Positions 15,442 to 23,820 of a DNA stretch of 24,437 nucleotides are shown here, piece by piece. The notes under the pieces were generated by a model. That model was not told where the DNA came from. It saw only the letters and a program-made list of their open reading frames with translations, and ran no database searches. Both the position numbers and the translations under genes were made by a program. Where the stretch lies: NCBI GenBank assembly GCA_000431155.1, contig HF985625.1:1-24437 (forward strand), given 5' to 3'. Each line of letters begins with the position of its first letter. Position 1 is the stretch's first letter. This DNA comes from Bacteroides sp. CAG:927. GTDB taxonomy: Bacteria; Bacteroidota; Bacteroidia; Bacteroidales; Muribaculaceae.

Positions 15442-16841
15442 CATTTAAGACACTCGCATACGGCTTTATGATAGCCGGAGCAATCTCCCTGCTTGCGGCA
15501 GGATGCTCCGGTGCATCATCCTCTGAGCAATCCGACGGTGCCGACTCTTCACGTCACCCGCTACCTGACACACTCAGGGTGGCCACGCTCTACAGCCCCA
15601 CATCCTTTTTCATCTATCGTGAGCAGCGCATGGGCTACGATTACGACCTTCTTACCTCGCTCTGCGCCGACAAGGGGATGACCCTGCAGCTTGAAGTGGC
15701 ACCAAGCCTCTCTTCGGCCGTGGAAATGCTTGATTCAGGATTGGTGGACCTTATTGCCTACGAAGTACCGGTCACTGCCCAATACAAGGCTCATGTGCTG
15801 CCATGCGGCGTTGAAAGCATCACACATCAGGTTCTTGTGCAGCCCAAGGCTAAAAAAGGGCAGCAGCTCATCACCGATGTCACACAGCTCGTGGGGCTCG
15901 ATGTGTATGTGGAAAAGAACAGCAAATATCACCAGCGCATGCTGCATCTCAACGATGAATTGGGCGGTGGCATCAACATTCACTCCATTGACCGCGACAC
16001 TCTGATTACCGAGGACCTTATTGCCATGGTGCATGACGGGTCCATTCCGCTTACGATTGTGGACAGCGACATTGCACGCATCAACAAAACCTACTACGAT
16101 GACCTTGATGTAAGTCTTGATGTAAGTTTTGAGCAACGGGCAGCATGGGGTGTGTCGCCATCCAAACCATGGCTCGCTGACTCCATCTCACAATGGACGC
16201 ACCAAAGCTCACCGAGAGCCGCCCAATCAGCCCTGCTCAAGCGCTATTTTGAAATAAGCAAACGCACCCCTACTCTCTATACCTACAATTTTTCCAAAGG
16301 TCGCATATCTCCGTTTGACCATCTCTTCAAGCAATATGCCAAGGAAATAGGATGGGACTGGAGACTGTTTGCCGCACAAGGCTACGCCGAAAGCCGGTTT
16401 GACTCCACGCAGGTGTCATGGGCAGGCGCAAGAGGTGTCATGCAGATTATGCCGGCCACTGCACGTGCCTACGGCCTTACATCCGAAAACATGGCTTACA
16501 ACGACCGCAGCATTGCCACTGCAGCCCGCATAATTGCCACTCTTGACCGCACGTTGCGCTCCAGAGTGCGCGATGCCGAGGAACGTAAAAAATTCATAGT
16601 GGCCGCTTATAATTCCGGTCCCGCCCATGTGCTCGATGCCATAGCTCTTGCCGAAAAATACGGATACGACACTCAGCGTTGGGACGGTCAGGTGGCACAA
16701 GCCCTGCTGCTGAAATCAAAACCTGAATATTACAATGATCCGGTTTGCAAATACGGATATTTCTCCGGACGCCAGACCACAAGCTATGTAAGAGAAGTAT
16801 TTGATTTCTACGAAAAAGCAAAAAAGAAAATTCCAAAATAA
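15438..16841 (+). CDS. mltF: Membrane-bound lytic murein transglycosylase F-like lipoprotein
   Basis: MltF-type enzymes cleave peptidoglycan with formation of 1,6-anhydro-MurNAc, anchored to the envelope as lipoproteins. The 467-residue product has a lipoprotein signal with lipobox LAAGC (Cys23). A periplasmic solute-binding-protein-like domain (about 45-270) follows, then a C-terminal SLT domain whose catalytic Glu is Glu318 in YAESRF, followed by GARGVMQIMPATARAYGL. The start is TTG at 15438, overlapping the purM stop (TTGA). The next ATG (15468) would remove the Lys of the signal peptide, so TTG is preferred. It belongs to the cdsA-purM operon; the DUF3332 gene follows 25 bases later. Confidence 0.92.
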   Translation: MTFKTLAYGFMIAGAISLLAAGCSGASSSEQSDGADSSRHPLPDTLRVATLYSPTSFFIYREQRMGYDYDLLTSLCADKGMTLQLEVAPSLSSAVEMLDSGLVDLIAYEVPVTAQYKAHVLPCGVESITHQVLVQPKAKKGQQLITDVTQLVGLDVYVEKNSKYHQRMLHLNDELGGGINIHSIDRDTLITEDLIAMVHDGSIPLTIVDSDIARINKTYYDDLDVSLDVSFEQRAAWGVSPSKPWLADSISQWTHQSSPRAAQSALLKRYFEISKRTPTLYTYNFSKGRISPFDHLFKQYAKEIGWDWRLFAAQGYAESRFDSTQVSWAGARGVMQIMPATARAYGLTSENMAYNDRSIATAARIIATLDRTLRSRVRDAEERKKFIVAAYNSGPAHVLDAIALAEKYGYDTQRWDGQVAQALLLKSKPEYYNDPVCKYGYFSGRQTTSYVREVFDFYEKAKKKIPK

Positions 16842-16866
16842 ATCATTATCCAAACAACATCACTTT

Positions 16867-17418
16867 ATGAAAAGAAAGTATTTCACCGTGGCTATGGTCA
16901 TTGCACTCAGTGCCTCATTTCTCGGCACTTCATGCATAGGCCGTTTCCAACTCACCAACAAACTTTTGAGCTGGAACAGTCAGGTTGGCAACAAGTTTGT
17001 CAACGAACTTGTGTTTTTCGCATTCTGGATTCTTCCCGTTTACGAGGTGTCAGCTCTCGCCGATCTGCTTGTGCTCAACAGTATTGAATTCTGGAGCGGT
17101 TCCAACCCCGTGGCCCAGGGCACAAAAATGATTGATGGCAAGGACGGCAAATACCTTGTGGAATGCGATGGCAAAGGCTACACCATAACTTCTCAAAACG
17201 ACGGCTCTGTTGTGCGCCTTGATTTTGATCAGGACGAACAGACATGGAGCGTGATTGCCGACGACAGGGAATATGTTCTCATGACATTTGTTGACGACAC
17301 CCATGTGCGCATGCCCGCTGCTGACGGCACTTATCAGATTGTAGAACTTTCGGAACAAGGTCTGTACGCATATCAGGCTGAGGCCATGAGCCAACTCACG
17401 GCCCGTCTTGACAAATAA
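16867..17418 (+). CDS. DUF3332-family lipoprotein
   Basis: The 183-residue product has a short lipoprotein signal ending in LGTSC (Cys23). The strongly conserved DUF3332 block follows: LTNKLLSWN (29-37), VGNKFVNELVFFAFWILPVY (40-59) and ADLLVLNSIEFWSGSNP (65-81), which include one hydrophobic, possibly membrane-associated segment. The remaining ~100 residues look like a small beta-rich domain. The function of the family is unknown; members are envelope proteins of Bacteroidota and Proteobacteria. The start at 16867 is preferred to upstream in-frame ATGs inside mltF because it gives a proper signal peptide. It is the last gene before a terminator. Confidence 0.88.
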   Translation: MKRKYFTVAMVIALSASFLGTSCIGRFQLTNKLLSWNSQVGNKFVNELVFFAFWILPVYEVSALADLLVLNSIEFWSGSNPVAQGTKMIDGKDGKYLVECDGKGYTITSQNDGSVVRLDFDQDEQTWSVIADDREYVLMTFVDDTHVRMPAADGTYQIVELSEQGLYAYQAEAMSQLTARLDK

Positions 17419-17439
17419 TTTCTCAGACACCCCATTCTG

Positions 17440-17481
17440 CGCCCCACGAGCCATCCGGCTATGTGGGGCGTTATTTTATAT
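17440..17481 (+). terminator. Intrinsic terminator after the DUF3332 gene
   Basis: CGCCCCAC (17440-17447) pairs with GTGGGGCG (17463-17470), with an inner AGCC/GGCT stem and ATCC loop, followed by the T-rich TTATTTTATAT. It ends the cdsA-purM-mltF-DUF3332 unit. Confidence 0.85.
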
Positions 17482-17484
17482 TTG
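17477..17484 (+). promoter_or_regulatory. Possible -7 box for gpmA
   Basis: TATATTTG matches TAnnTTTG 62 bases before the gpmA ATG, but it lies in the T-rich tail of the preceding terminator and has no TTTG at the right distance upstream, so it may be chance. Confidence 0.3.
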
Positions 17485-17546
17485 ACCTTTTCAAAACACT
17501 CCACGCTCCACGCATGTTATAATTATCAACAAGATATGCCTGTTTT

Positions 17547-18233
17547 ATGAAGAAAATTATCCTTTTACGTCACGGACAGAGCCAGTGGAACCTTGAGAAC
17601 AAATTTACGGGATGGACCGATGTTCCATTATCCCCAAAAGGTCGCCATGAAGCATATGCCGCCGGCGAAGCAATGGTGAAAGCCGGACTCAAGCCCCAGT
17701 TCTTCTTCACATCCTATCTGCGCCGTGCCATTCATACTCTGCAAATAGCGGCAGAGGTCATGGAACTTGACTATATACCCGTAATCAAGGACTGGCACCT
17801 CAACGAGCGCCATTACGGAGCCTTACAGGGCCTCAACAAGGAAGAAACCGCACACAAATATGGCGACGAACAGGTACATATATGGCGTCGCAGCTTTGAT
17901 GTGCTTCCGCCTTTGCTCACACCCTCCGATCCGCGCTATCCGGGCAACGACCCAAAATATGCAGCCCTGACAGCAGATGAACTACCGTTAAGCGAATCTC
18001 TTCAGGACACCATTGCGCGAGTGCGATGCTGCTGGCAGGAAATCATAGTGCCAAGGCTTGAGCACTACGACACGATATTGATAGCGGCCCACGGCAACAG
18101 CCTTCGCGGACTCGCCATGATGCTGCTTCACAAAACAGCTCAGGAAATAGTTGACCTTGAAATACCTACCGGCAAGCCGTGGGTGTTTGAGGTGGACGAC
18201 CGAATCAACGTGACCAACCAATACTACCTGTAG
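17547..18233 (+). CDS. gpmA: 2,3-bisphosphoglycerate-dependent phosphoglycerate mutase
   Basis: GpmA interconverts 3- and 2-phosphoglycerate in glycolysis and gluconeogenesis through a phosphohistidine. The 228-residue product has the catalytic RHG at 8-10 (His9), followed by QSQWNLENKFTGW. Glu87 lies in NERHYG, and the second catalytic His182 in AHGNSLRG. It is about 20 residues shorter than the E. coli enzyme, mainly at the C-terminus, which is acceptable because that tail is flexible. Its last 10 bases overlap the end of the convergent patatin gene. It is probably a single-gene transcript. Confidence 0.95.
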   Translation: MKKIILLRHGQSQWNLENKFTGWTDVPLSPKGRHEAYAAGEAMVKAGLKPQFFFTSYLRRAIHTLQIAAEVMELDYIPVIKDWHLNERHYGALQGLNKEETAHKYGDEQVHIWRRSFDVLPPLLTPSDPRYPGNDPKYAALTADELPLSESLQDTIARVRCCWQEIIVPRLEHYDTILIAAHGNSLRGLAMMLLHKTAQEIVDLEIPTGKPWVFEVDDRINVTNQYYL

Positions 18234-20527
18234 CGAAGAAACCTCGGTGCCGGCATAAACACACCCAGCGACACTCCGAAATGCCATCCTCCGGCAGAGC
18301 TTGTGCTGTAATGGCCGAAGGCCGACACATTGGCAAACGGCAACGACAACACCCCGGTCAGCTCCCCGAAAAATTCCATTTTTGAAAATCTGTTGCCATA
18401 AAAAGCCCTGTTCCATTCACCGCAGTATATCGGCCTATAGGGCATGAAAGCATGACACGCAGCACGCAGTTGAATCATACTGCTCACCCTCCATACGGGC
18501 ACAAGACCGGCGGTGACGAATGAGTTTGCGCGCAACGACGGGTCAAAAATATCATAGCTTGTAGGTGTGGGCACAAACGCCGGTGCATCTACCACTGCCT
18601 GATCATAGTCATGGAGCAGCTTGCGCGTGGAAATGAGAGCACCGATTTCCGTTCCGAGCGACAGATAACGATTGAGCGTGAAATAATTCCTCGTGCTTGC
18701 CTCCAACTGGGCCCACGTGCGGTGGCTTGCATCAGCCTCGGCGTAATGCGTCACTGATCTGTGGCCCGTCACACCCATAAGTACGGCAGTGTATTCAGCT
18801 CCGCGTGTTGGGTATGCATTGTTGTTGAGCGTACTGCTCTTATAGCTAACCACTGCCTGCGCAAGAGTCTGCTTCACATTATCACGGCTCAGATAAGGCA
18901 ACTCCCTTATTGTCTGGTAATACCTGTCACCCACGTAACCTATACCCACTCCGGCATTCACACTTCCGGCATGATTTGGAGCAAAACCATAGATAAGACG
19001 GGCAAAAGCCTCACTGCTCGTCACATACGATGGCTGGTTTTCCTCAAAAAATAATTTTTCCGAATCGTAGAATTTATGTCTGCTGCCTATTACTTCCAGA
19101 GTAAGCGCCGATGGCATGGAGGTGGCAAAATTAACCTTTGAGTGCAGCATTCCCGCCAGATAGCTCTGTCCTGCCCACACACTCAATCCCATTGACAGCG
19201 AATTATAGCTCAGCGTTTTGTATGCGCCCGAAAAATACAGCATACTGGAAGTGGTCGTACTCACATACCCGCCGAACCCTACAGTGAAATCCGATTTAAC
19301 CGAAGCCTTCAGATTTAATCCGAACAAACCGGTGCTGTCATTGTACACGGCTGTAGGATCAAGGGCACGGAACTTGCCGGGGGCTGCCAATCTGTAATAC
19401 GATGAAGCCGCCGAAGCCACTCCGAAAGTATCAGAATGAAAATGCGTGAAATATGAGCGTATATAATTGTTTTGCTTTTTGGATGCCCCGGTCACCGTTA
19501 TCGAATCAAATCTCAGATACGGGGTCTGTGACTTGAACATATCTCTGCGGAGATTGCGGGCCATCGCCGGAATACGCGCTGTTATTCTCCCTTTTATGCT
19601 GTCCATGGCTTCCATGGCTCTGGCATAGCCTATAGCGCTGATTTTATCTGCTTTGGCAAAATCCAGCAATCCAAACTGAGACAGATTGATATGAATATAT
19701 ATCCCCTGCTCGGGAGTGAGCTTGCCGCGTCCGGGCTGCGTTATCATCTCGCTTAGCTGCGTAATCATATCCGGGTTTGCTGTCACGCTGTCAGGCGTTG
19801 ACACATCCACTCCTATGATTATTGAAGGTGCAAACTCCGTTGTCATTACCTGCACCGGAAAGTTATCATAAATACCACCGTCATACAACAGTGCTCCATC
19901 CCTCTGCACCGGAGAAAAAACCAGTGGAAAGCTCATTGACGATCTTATCGCTTCGCCCAAAGAGCCGTGGCTCCACACCACCTTGTGCTTGTGGGTGACA
20001 TCTGATGCCACCGCACGAAAAGGCACAAACAGTTTATTGAAGTCGCCGCCGCATTGTGCAGTGAATGGAGAGAAAAGTGCCATGAATTCAAAATTCATGG
20101 GTATAGGGTTGATTACGCTTGTAGGCAGAATGGATGTGGCACTGCTCTTGTCACCGATATTGAGTGTGAACAGGTTGGGTTCGTTGGCATCGCGCAGGAA
20201 ATAATAGGTATAGCGTTCGTCTATCTTGCCGGAAGCCGCATCTGTAAACTCACGCGATTTTATTAGCTCCATCATTTCATCTGTAGTGTAGCCGGCTGCA
20301 TACAGTCCGCCCACTATGGCACCCATTGAGGTCCCCGATATATAGTCTATCGGTATATCATTCTCTTCAAGAGCCTTGATTACTCCAATATGTGCTATTC
20401 CTTTTGCCCCTCCGCCGCTGAGCACCAAGCCCACCGACTGCGACTTCTCCAAGGCATGCATCTTCATGCTTCCGAAAAGCAACGTGCATACCGCAGCTGC
20501 CGCCACAGCGATTTTGCCAAGCATCAT
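18224..20527 (-). CDS. Patatin-like phospholipase with C-terminal outer-membrane barrel
   Basis: This 767-residue protein has a signal peptide (about 1-25) and a patatin domain: oxyanion loop GGGAKG (38-43), nucleophile Ser67 in GTSMG, and catalytic Asp216 in DGG. After a POTRA-like linker (about 335-410, LRFDSITVTGASKK) comes a long beta-rich region to the C-terminus, typical of an outer-membrane barrel. This is the arrangement of PlpD-like type Vd autotransporters. Ser/Asp hydrolysis of phospholipids is expected from the family; the target is unknown. The ATG at 20527 overlaps the upstream DUF4831 stop (ATGATGA); the second ATG at 20524 is equally usable. The 3' end overlaps gpmA. Confidence 0.9.
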   Translation of the reverse strand: MMLGKIAVAAAAVCTLLFGSMKMHALEKSQSVGLVLSGGGAKGIAHIGVIKALEENDIPIDYISGTSMGAIVGGLYAAGYTTDEMMELIKSREFTDAASGKIDERYTYYFLRDANEPNLFTLNIGDKSSATSILPTSVINPIPMNFEFMALFSPFTAQCGGDFNKLFVPFRAVASDVTHKHKVVWSHGSLGEAIRSSMSFPLVFSPVQRDGALLYDGGIYDNFPVQVMTTEFAPSIIIGVDVSTPDSVTANPDMITQLSEMITQPGRGKLTPEQGIYIHINLSQFGLLDFAKADKISAIGYARAMEAMDSIKGRITARIPAMARNLRRDMFKSQTPYLRFDSITVTGASKKQNNYIRSYFTHFHSDTFGVASAASSYYRLAAPGKFRALDPTAVYNDSTGLFGLNLKASVKSDFTVGFGGYVSTTTSSMLYFSGAYKTLSYNSLSMGLSVWAGQSYLAGMLHSKVNFATSMPSALTLEVIGSRHKFYDSEKLFFEENQPSYVTSSEAFARLIYGFAPNHAGSVNAGVGIGYVGDRYYQTIRELPYLSRDNVKQTLAQAVVSYKSSTLNNNAYPTRGAEYTAVLMGVTGHRSVTHYAEADASHRTWAQLEASTRNYFTLNRYLSLGTEIGALISTRKLLHDYDQAVVDAPAFVPTPTSYDIFDPSLRANSFVTAGLVPVWRVSSMIQLRAACHAFMPYRPIYCGEWNRAFYGNRFSKMEFFGELTGVLSLPFANVSAFGHYSTSSAGGWHFGVSLGVFMPAPRFLRYR

Positions 20528-21609
20528 TTCACAGTGCCTATTTCACGTATTGCGCCGGTATAAGGATTGAAAATTGCATAGGCCGGCTCCTTTTTGTCTG
20601 TAAACAGGTTGGGATCAAGCCCGAACACCACTCCCATTTGGGCCATAGACATATTTTTCTGCGCTACACGCTCACCGTTGAATACCACAGCCACATCAGC
20701 CGAACCGGGAATACAGTATGCAAGTCCTCCTTTTGGAAACTCTTTCTCTTTACCTTTGTCGTTTACCGGCAATTGGCCGCGCTCTGTCACATTTATCTCC
20801 AGATAGAGCGGCGCTCCCGACAAATCATCGGCATCTACGGCTCCCTTCAGGGTGGATATACGCCCTACGATTGTTTGCTGGCTGTCATCAACATCGGGCA
20901 GATAATTATAGGTGCGCACTTGGGTAGATGTTTGTGTCGTGCCAAGGAACATGGCAGTAAGTGCAGCCTCCTGTGCACTGAGGTTGTCAAGTGCCAGCTG
21001 CATCGCTTTGCCGTCCGACGGCATCTGGTCTGCACGCCCTGCTATTATGTCAGCGCGGCTTGCACGCAATTCAAATATACGTGCTGCCGCAAGTTCGGCA
21101 CGCTTGGCCGATGAAGGGCTTTGCATCATCTCCTCGGTCATGGCTTGACGGGCAGCCGCAGTCTGCAAAATAGACGGTTGTGCCTCCACACTCTTCGGCA
21201 ACACTGCTGTTTCGGGCTGCTGCACAGCCTCAGTATTGATACTCAGTGGAAAGTTTCCGCCGTCAAGCATCATAAATGGGGTGCTCCCCGACTTGAATTG
21301 CACCAGATAGCTCTCATTCTCATCAGCCTCGGCATATGGTGTAAGCACAACACTTTTTAGGGTATATATCTTTGATGCCTCGGTCACAGGCTGCTCCCCG
21401 AGATATTTTTTTGCGTACTGAAAAAACGGGCCGGGAGTTTTTTCCGTACATTCCACTTCCACCGTCACATTCACGCCGGTGAGCGGAAGTGAGTATATGA
21501 GACCGTACTCCGACAGTTTATTGGCAGTAAGCTTTTGGGTAGTCTGAGCCACACAAGGCATCCCTACTGCCAGTATGAGTGCAGGTACAATATGTTTCAG
21601 CATCTTCAT
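20524..21609 (-). CDS. DUF4831-family secreted protein
   Basis: I recognise the 361-residue product as DUF4831, a Bacteroidota family of unknown function. It has an N-terminal signal peptide (about 1-22, ending near CVAQ), then a conserved first half (LSEYGLIYSLPLTGVNVTVEVE at about 33-54). An Ala/Glu-rich helical stretch (about 150-215, AKRAELAAARIFELRASRADI) follows, and the rest looks beta-rich. No catalytic motif is visible. It is sandwiched between the NAD(P)HX repair gene (14 bases upstream on this strand) and the patatin gene (overlapping), so it is probably co-transcribed with both. Being exported next to an outer-membrane phospholipase suggests an envelope role, but that is inference. 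Confidence 0.85.
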   Translation of the reverse strand: MKMLKHIVPALILAVGMPCVAQTTQKLTANKLSEYGLIYSLPLTGVNVTVEVECTEKTPGPFFQYAKKYLGEQPVTEASKIYTLKSVVLTPYAEADENESYLVQFKSGSTPFMMLDGGNFPLSINTEAVQQPETAVLPKSVEAQPSILQTAAARQAMTEEMMQSPSSAKRAELAAARIFELRASRADIIAGRADQMPSDGKAMQLALDNLSAQEAALTAMFLGTTQTSTQVRTYNYLPDVDDSQQTIVGRISTLKGAVDADDLSGAPLYLEINVTERGQLPVNDKGKEKEFPKGGLAYCIPGSADVAVVFNGERVAQKNMSMAQMGVVFGLDPNLFTDKKEPAYAIFNPYTGAIREIGTVK

Positions 21610-21623
21610 ATCATCGTCATTTT

Positions 21624-23141
21624 TTAATTCATAATCTGTTTTATAGCCTTGCCTATATTGGCTGCTATATCACTGGCGATAACACCGTATTCACCCTGTT
21701 CTTCTGCGGCAATCTCTCCTGCGCGTCCATGCACGTAAGCACCAATCAAAGCAGCTACTTCGGGCTTATAGCCTTGAGCCATCAGGCCGGCAATCACACC
21801 TGTAAGCACATCACCGCTCCCGGCGGTAGCCATTGCCGGAGTACCCGACGAGTTGAAATATACTTTGCCGTCAGGACGCACAAGGGCCGTATAGCGTCCC
21901 TTGAGCAGAATCAGGATATTGTAATAACGCGACACTTCCAGTGCTTTAAGCAAACGCGTTTCGGCAGTGGGTTGTTCGCCAAACAATCGGTCAAATTCAC
22001 CTGCATGGGGAGTAAGAACCGACAGCACCGGCAAATGATTCAGCATTGAAGGATTCAGAGCCATGCAATTGAGCGCATCTGCATCCAGAATCACAGGCCG
22101 GGAGGCTGATTTCAGAAATGACTCCAATGCCCGCACCGTAGTGTCATGAGTGCCGATACCCGGGCCAATTGCTATTGACTGGTATTCATATTCCAAAGCC
22201 ACATCACTGAGCATCAGCTTATCCTTATCCGGGCTGAACAGCACTTCGGGCACAGCCGACTGTATCACCTCAAATGCGCATTGCGGTGAGTGCAGTGTCA
22301 CTTTGCCGGCACCTGAGCGTATTGCACCACGGCAAGCCAGCACAGCAGCTCCCATCATTCCGTAGCGTCCGGCCACAAGACATGCCGAGCCGAAATCGGC
22401 CTTGGAACAAAACTCGGGGCGCACTCTGAGCAGACGCTTTACTTCTCCACTCTCCACAAGGTGATACGGCGTGGAGGTGGCATGTATGGCCGAGCTGCTG
22501 AGCCCTATATTTATGCACTTCCATTCGCCTACCAAAGGTGCATTGTCAGCCATGAAATATGCTATGCGGGGCAACTGCACACAAACTGTCAAACGGGCGT
22601 GTATCACATCACGCGCCACAAGATTCGGGTTCCAGTCTGCAAAAAGTCCGGAGGGCATGTCTATTGACACCACATACGCTCCCGACTCGTTTATCATGCG
22701 CACAAGCTCGCGGAATCCGCCTGAAATACCGTCGCGCAAGCCTGACCCAAAAAGCCCGTCAAGCACCTGTGTTGACGATGATATTTCAGGAAATATGAGA
22801 TTGGTGGATATTTCATGAAGCACCACATCGGGACATGACGCAACGAGCACATCTCGCGAACGGCGACATTCCGCGCTGAGCCTGTTGCCGCCGATATTGA
22901 ACAGATATATTTCAGGCCTGAACCCCTGCTCATATAGCCGGCGCGACACGGCAAGGGCATCAGCCCCGTTATTGCCGGGTCCCGCAAACACGAGCGTTGA
23001 TCGTGTAGGGCGCCATCGCTGGGCCAGCTCCGACATCACGCCATCGGCCACCCGCTCTACAAGATCGTGTGCCGACACACCTTCTTTTTCTATCGTTATG
23101 CGGTCAATGAGCTGAATATTTTCGTTCGTAAATATTTTCAT
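21624..23141 (-). CDS. nnr: Bifunctional NAD(P)H-hydrate epimerase / dehydratase
   Basis: Nnr repairs damaged NADHX and NADPHX: the N-terminal YjeF_N domain interconverts the epimers and the C-terminal carbohydrate-kinase-like domain dehydrates the S-form using ADP. The 505-residue product shows AGPGNNGADALA (53-64, with GADA where many members read GGDG), LDGLFGSGL (127-135) and DMPSGL (161-166). The dehydratase part shows IGPGIG (325-330), LDADALN (352-358), LTPHAGEFDRLFG (376-388) and TAGSGDVLTG (439-448), with Asp444 as the likely base. I start at 23141; the earlier in-frame ATG at 23237 would overlap the divergent hpt start and lies beyond the -7 box. It heads the minus-strand operon with DUF4831 and the patatin gene. 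Confidence 0.95.
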   Translation of the reverse strand: MKIFTNENIQLIDRITIEKEGVSAHDLVERVADGVMSELAQRWRPTRSTLVFAGPGNNGADALAVSRRLYEQGFRPEIYLFNIGGNRLSAECRRSRDVLVASCPDVVLHEISTNLIFPEISSSTQVLDGLFGSGLRDGISGGFRELVRMINESGAYVVSIDMPSGLFADWNPNLVARDVIHARLTVCVQLPRIAYFMADNAPLVGEWKCINIGLSSSAIHATSTPYHLVESGEVKRLLRVRPEFCSKADFGSACLVAGRYGMMGAAVLACRGAIRSGAGKVTLHSPQCAFEVIQSAVPEVLFSPDKDKLMLSDVALEYEYQSIAIGPGIGTHDTTVRALESFLKSASRPVILDADALNCMALNPSMLNHLPVLSVLTPHAGEFDRLFGEQPTAETRLLKALEVSRYYNILILLKGRYTALVRPDGKVYFNSSGTPAMATAGSGDVLTGVIAGLMAQGYKPEVAALIGAYVHGRAGEIAAEEQGEYGVIASDIAANIGKAIKQIMN

Positions 23142-23164
23142 CCGTATTCTGTGATAAACAACCA

Positions 23165-23172
23165 CAAAAATA
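23165..23172 (-). promoter_or_regulatory. Candidate -7 box for the nnr operon
   Basis: On the minus strand this reads TATTTTTG, matching TAnnTTTG, 23 bases before the ATG at 23141. The region is A/T-rich, so chance is possible, and no -33 TTTG is seen. It is divergent from, and about 30 bases away from, the hpt box. Confidence 0.45.
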
Positions 23173-23180
23173 CAAAAAAC

Positions 23181-23212
23181 TTTTCCATGAATAGAGATTT
23201 TTCGTAATTTTG
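23181..23212 (+). promoter_or_regulatory. Promoter for hpt-adk
   Basis: TAATTTTG at 23205-23212 matches TAnnTTTG, and TTTT at 23181-23184 sits exactly 20 bases upstream as a three-of-four match to the -33 TTTG. Transcription would begin near 23219, giving a short leader before the hpt ATG at 23236. Confidence 0.65.
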
Positions 23213-23235
23213 CGTCTAATAAGCTTTTTAACCCC

Positions 23236-23784
23236 ATGAAACAAATCTGCTACAAGGGACTGAAATTTGAGCCCTATATTGAGAATCAAGCCATCAAGAA
23301 CCGCATCAAGGAGCTTGGAGAGCAAATAACCAAAGATTGTCAGGGAACCGTTCCACTCTTTATCTGCGTGCTCAACGGCGCTTTCCCTTTTGCCGCCGAC
23401 TTAATCCGTGAAGTGGGCATTGATGCTGAAATAATGTTCATCCGCCTAAAAAGCTATGAAGGGACAAGCTCTACCGGCAATGTCAAAGAAATTCTTGGCC
23501 TTACCGAACCGCTTGAGGGCCGCACAGTGATTGTTGTCGAGGATATTGTGGACACCGGCAAAACCATCCACAAACTGGCCAACGACCTTAAGAAACAGAA
23601 TCCGGCCGAACTTAAGCTCGCCACTCTCCTCTTCAAGCCCCAGTCCTTGCAGTGCGATGTGCGCCCCGATTACGTGGGTTTTGAAATCCCTTCAAAATTC
23701 ATTATCGGCTTCGGTCTGGATCTTGACGGCATGGCCCGCAATCTTCCCGACATCTGGGCTTTAAGCGAGGAGCACGACCAGTAA
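23236..23784 (+). CDS. hpt: Hypoxanthine phosphoribosyltransferase
   Basis: Hpt salvages hypoxanthine (and usually guanine) by transferring ribose-5-phosphate from PRPP, giving IMP or GMP. The 182-residue product has the PRPP-binding motif VIVVEDIVDTGKT (98-110), the flexible-loop region SYEGTSSTG (73-81) and a C-terminal purine-recognition stretch (FEIPSKFIIGFGLD). Length is typical. The start at 23236 follows a good promoter by 23 bases. adk follows after 36 bases, an arrangement I know from other Bacteroidales and one that links purine salvage with adenylate balance. Confidence 0.95.
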   Translation: MKQICYKGLKFEPYIENQAIKNRIKELGEQITKDCQGTVPLFICVLNGAFPFAADLIREVGIDAEIMFIRLKSYEGTSSTGNVKEILGLTEPLEGRTVIVVEDIVDTGKTIHKLANDLKKQNPAELKLATLLFKPQSLQCDVRPDYVGFEIPSKFIIGFGLDLDGMARNLPDIWALSEEHDQ

Positions 23785-23820
23785 TTTTCTACATTTTACG
23801 AATCATAACCACATAACAAT

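Noticed and set aside
16104..16127. Perfect 12-base tandem repeat in mltF (LDVS-LDVS)
   Set aside because: It looked like a recent duplication, but the protein reads naturally here and I recall similar wording in related proteins, so it is probably chance plus codon preference.
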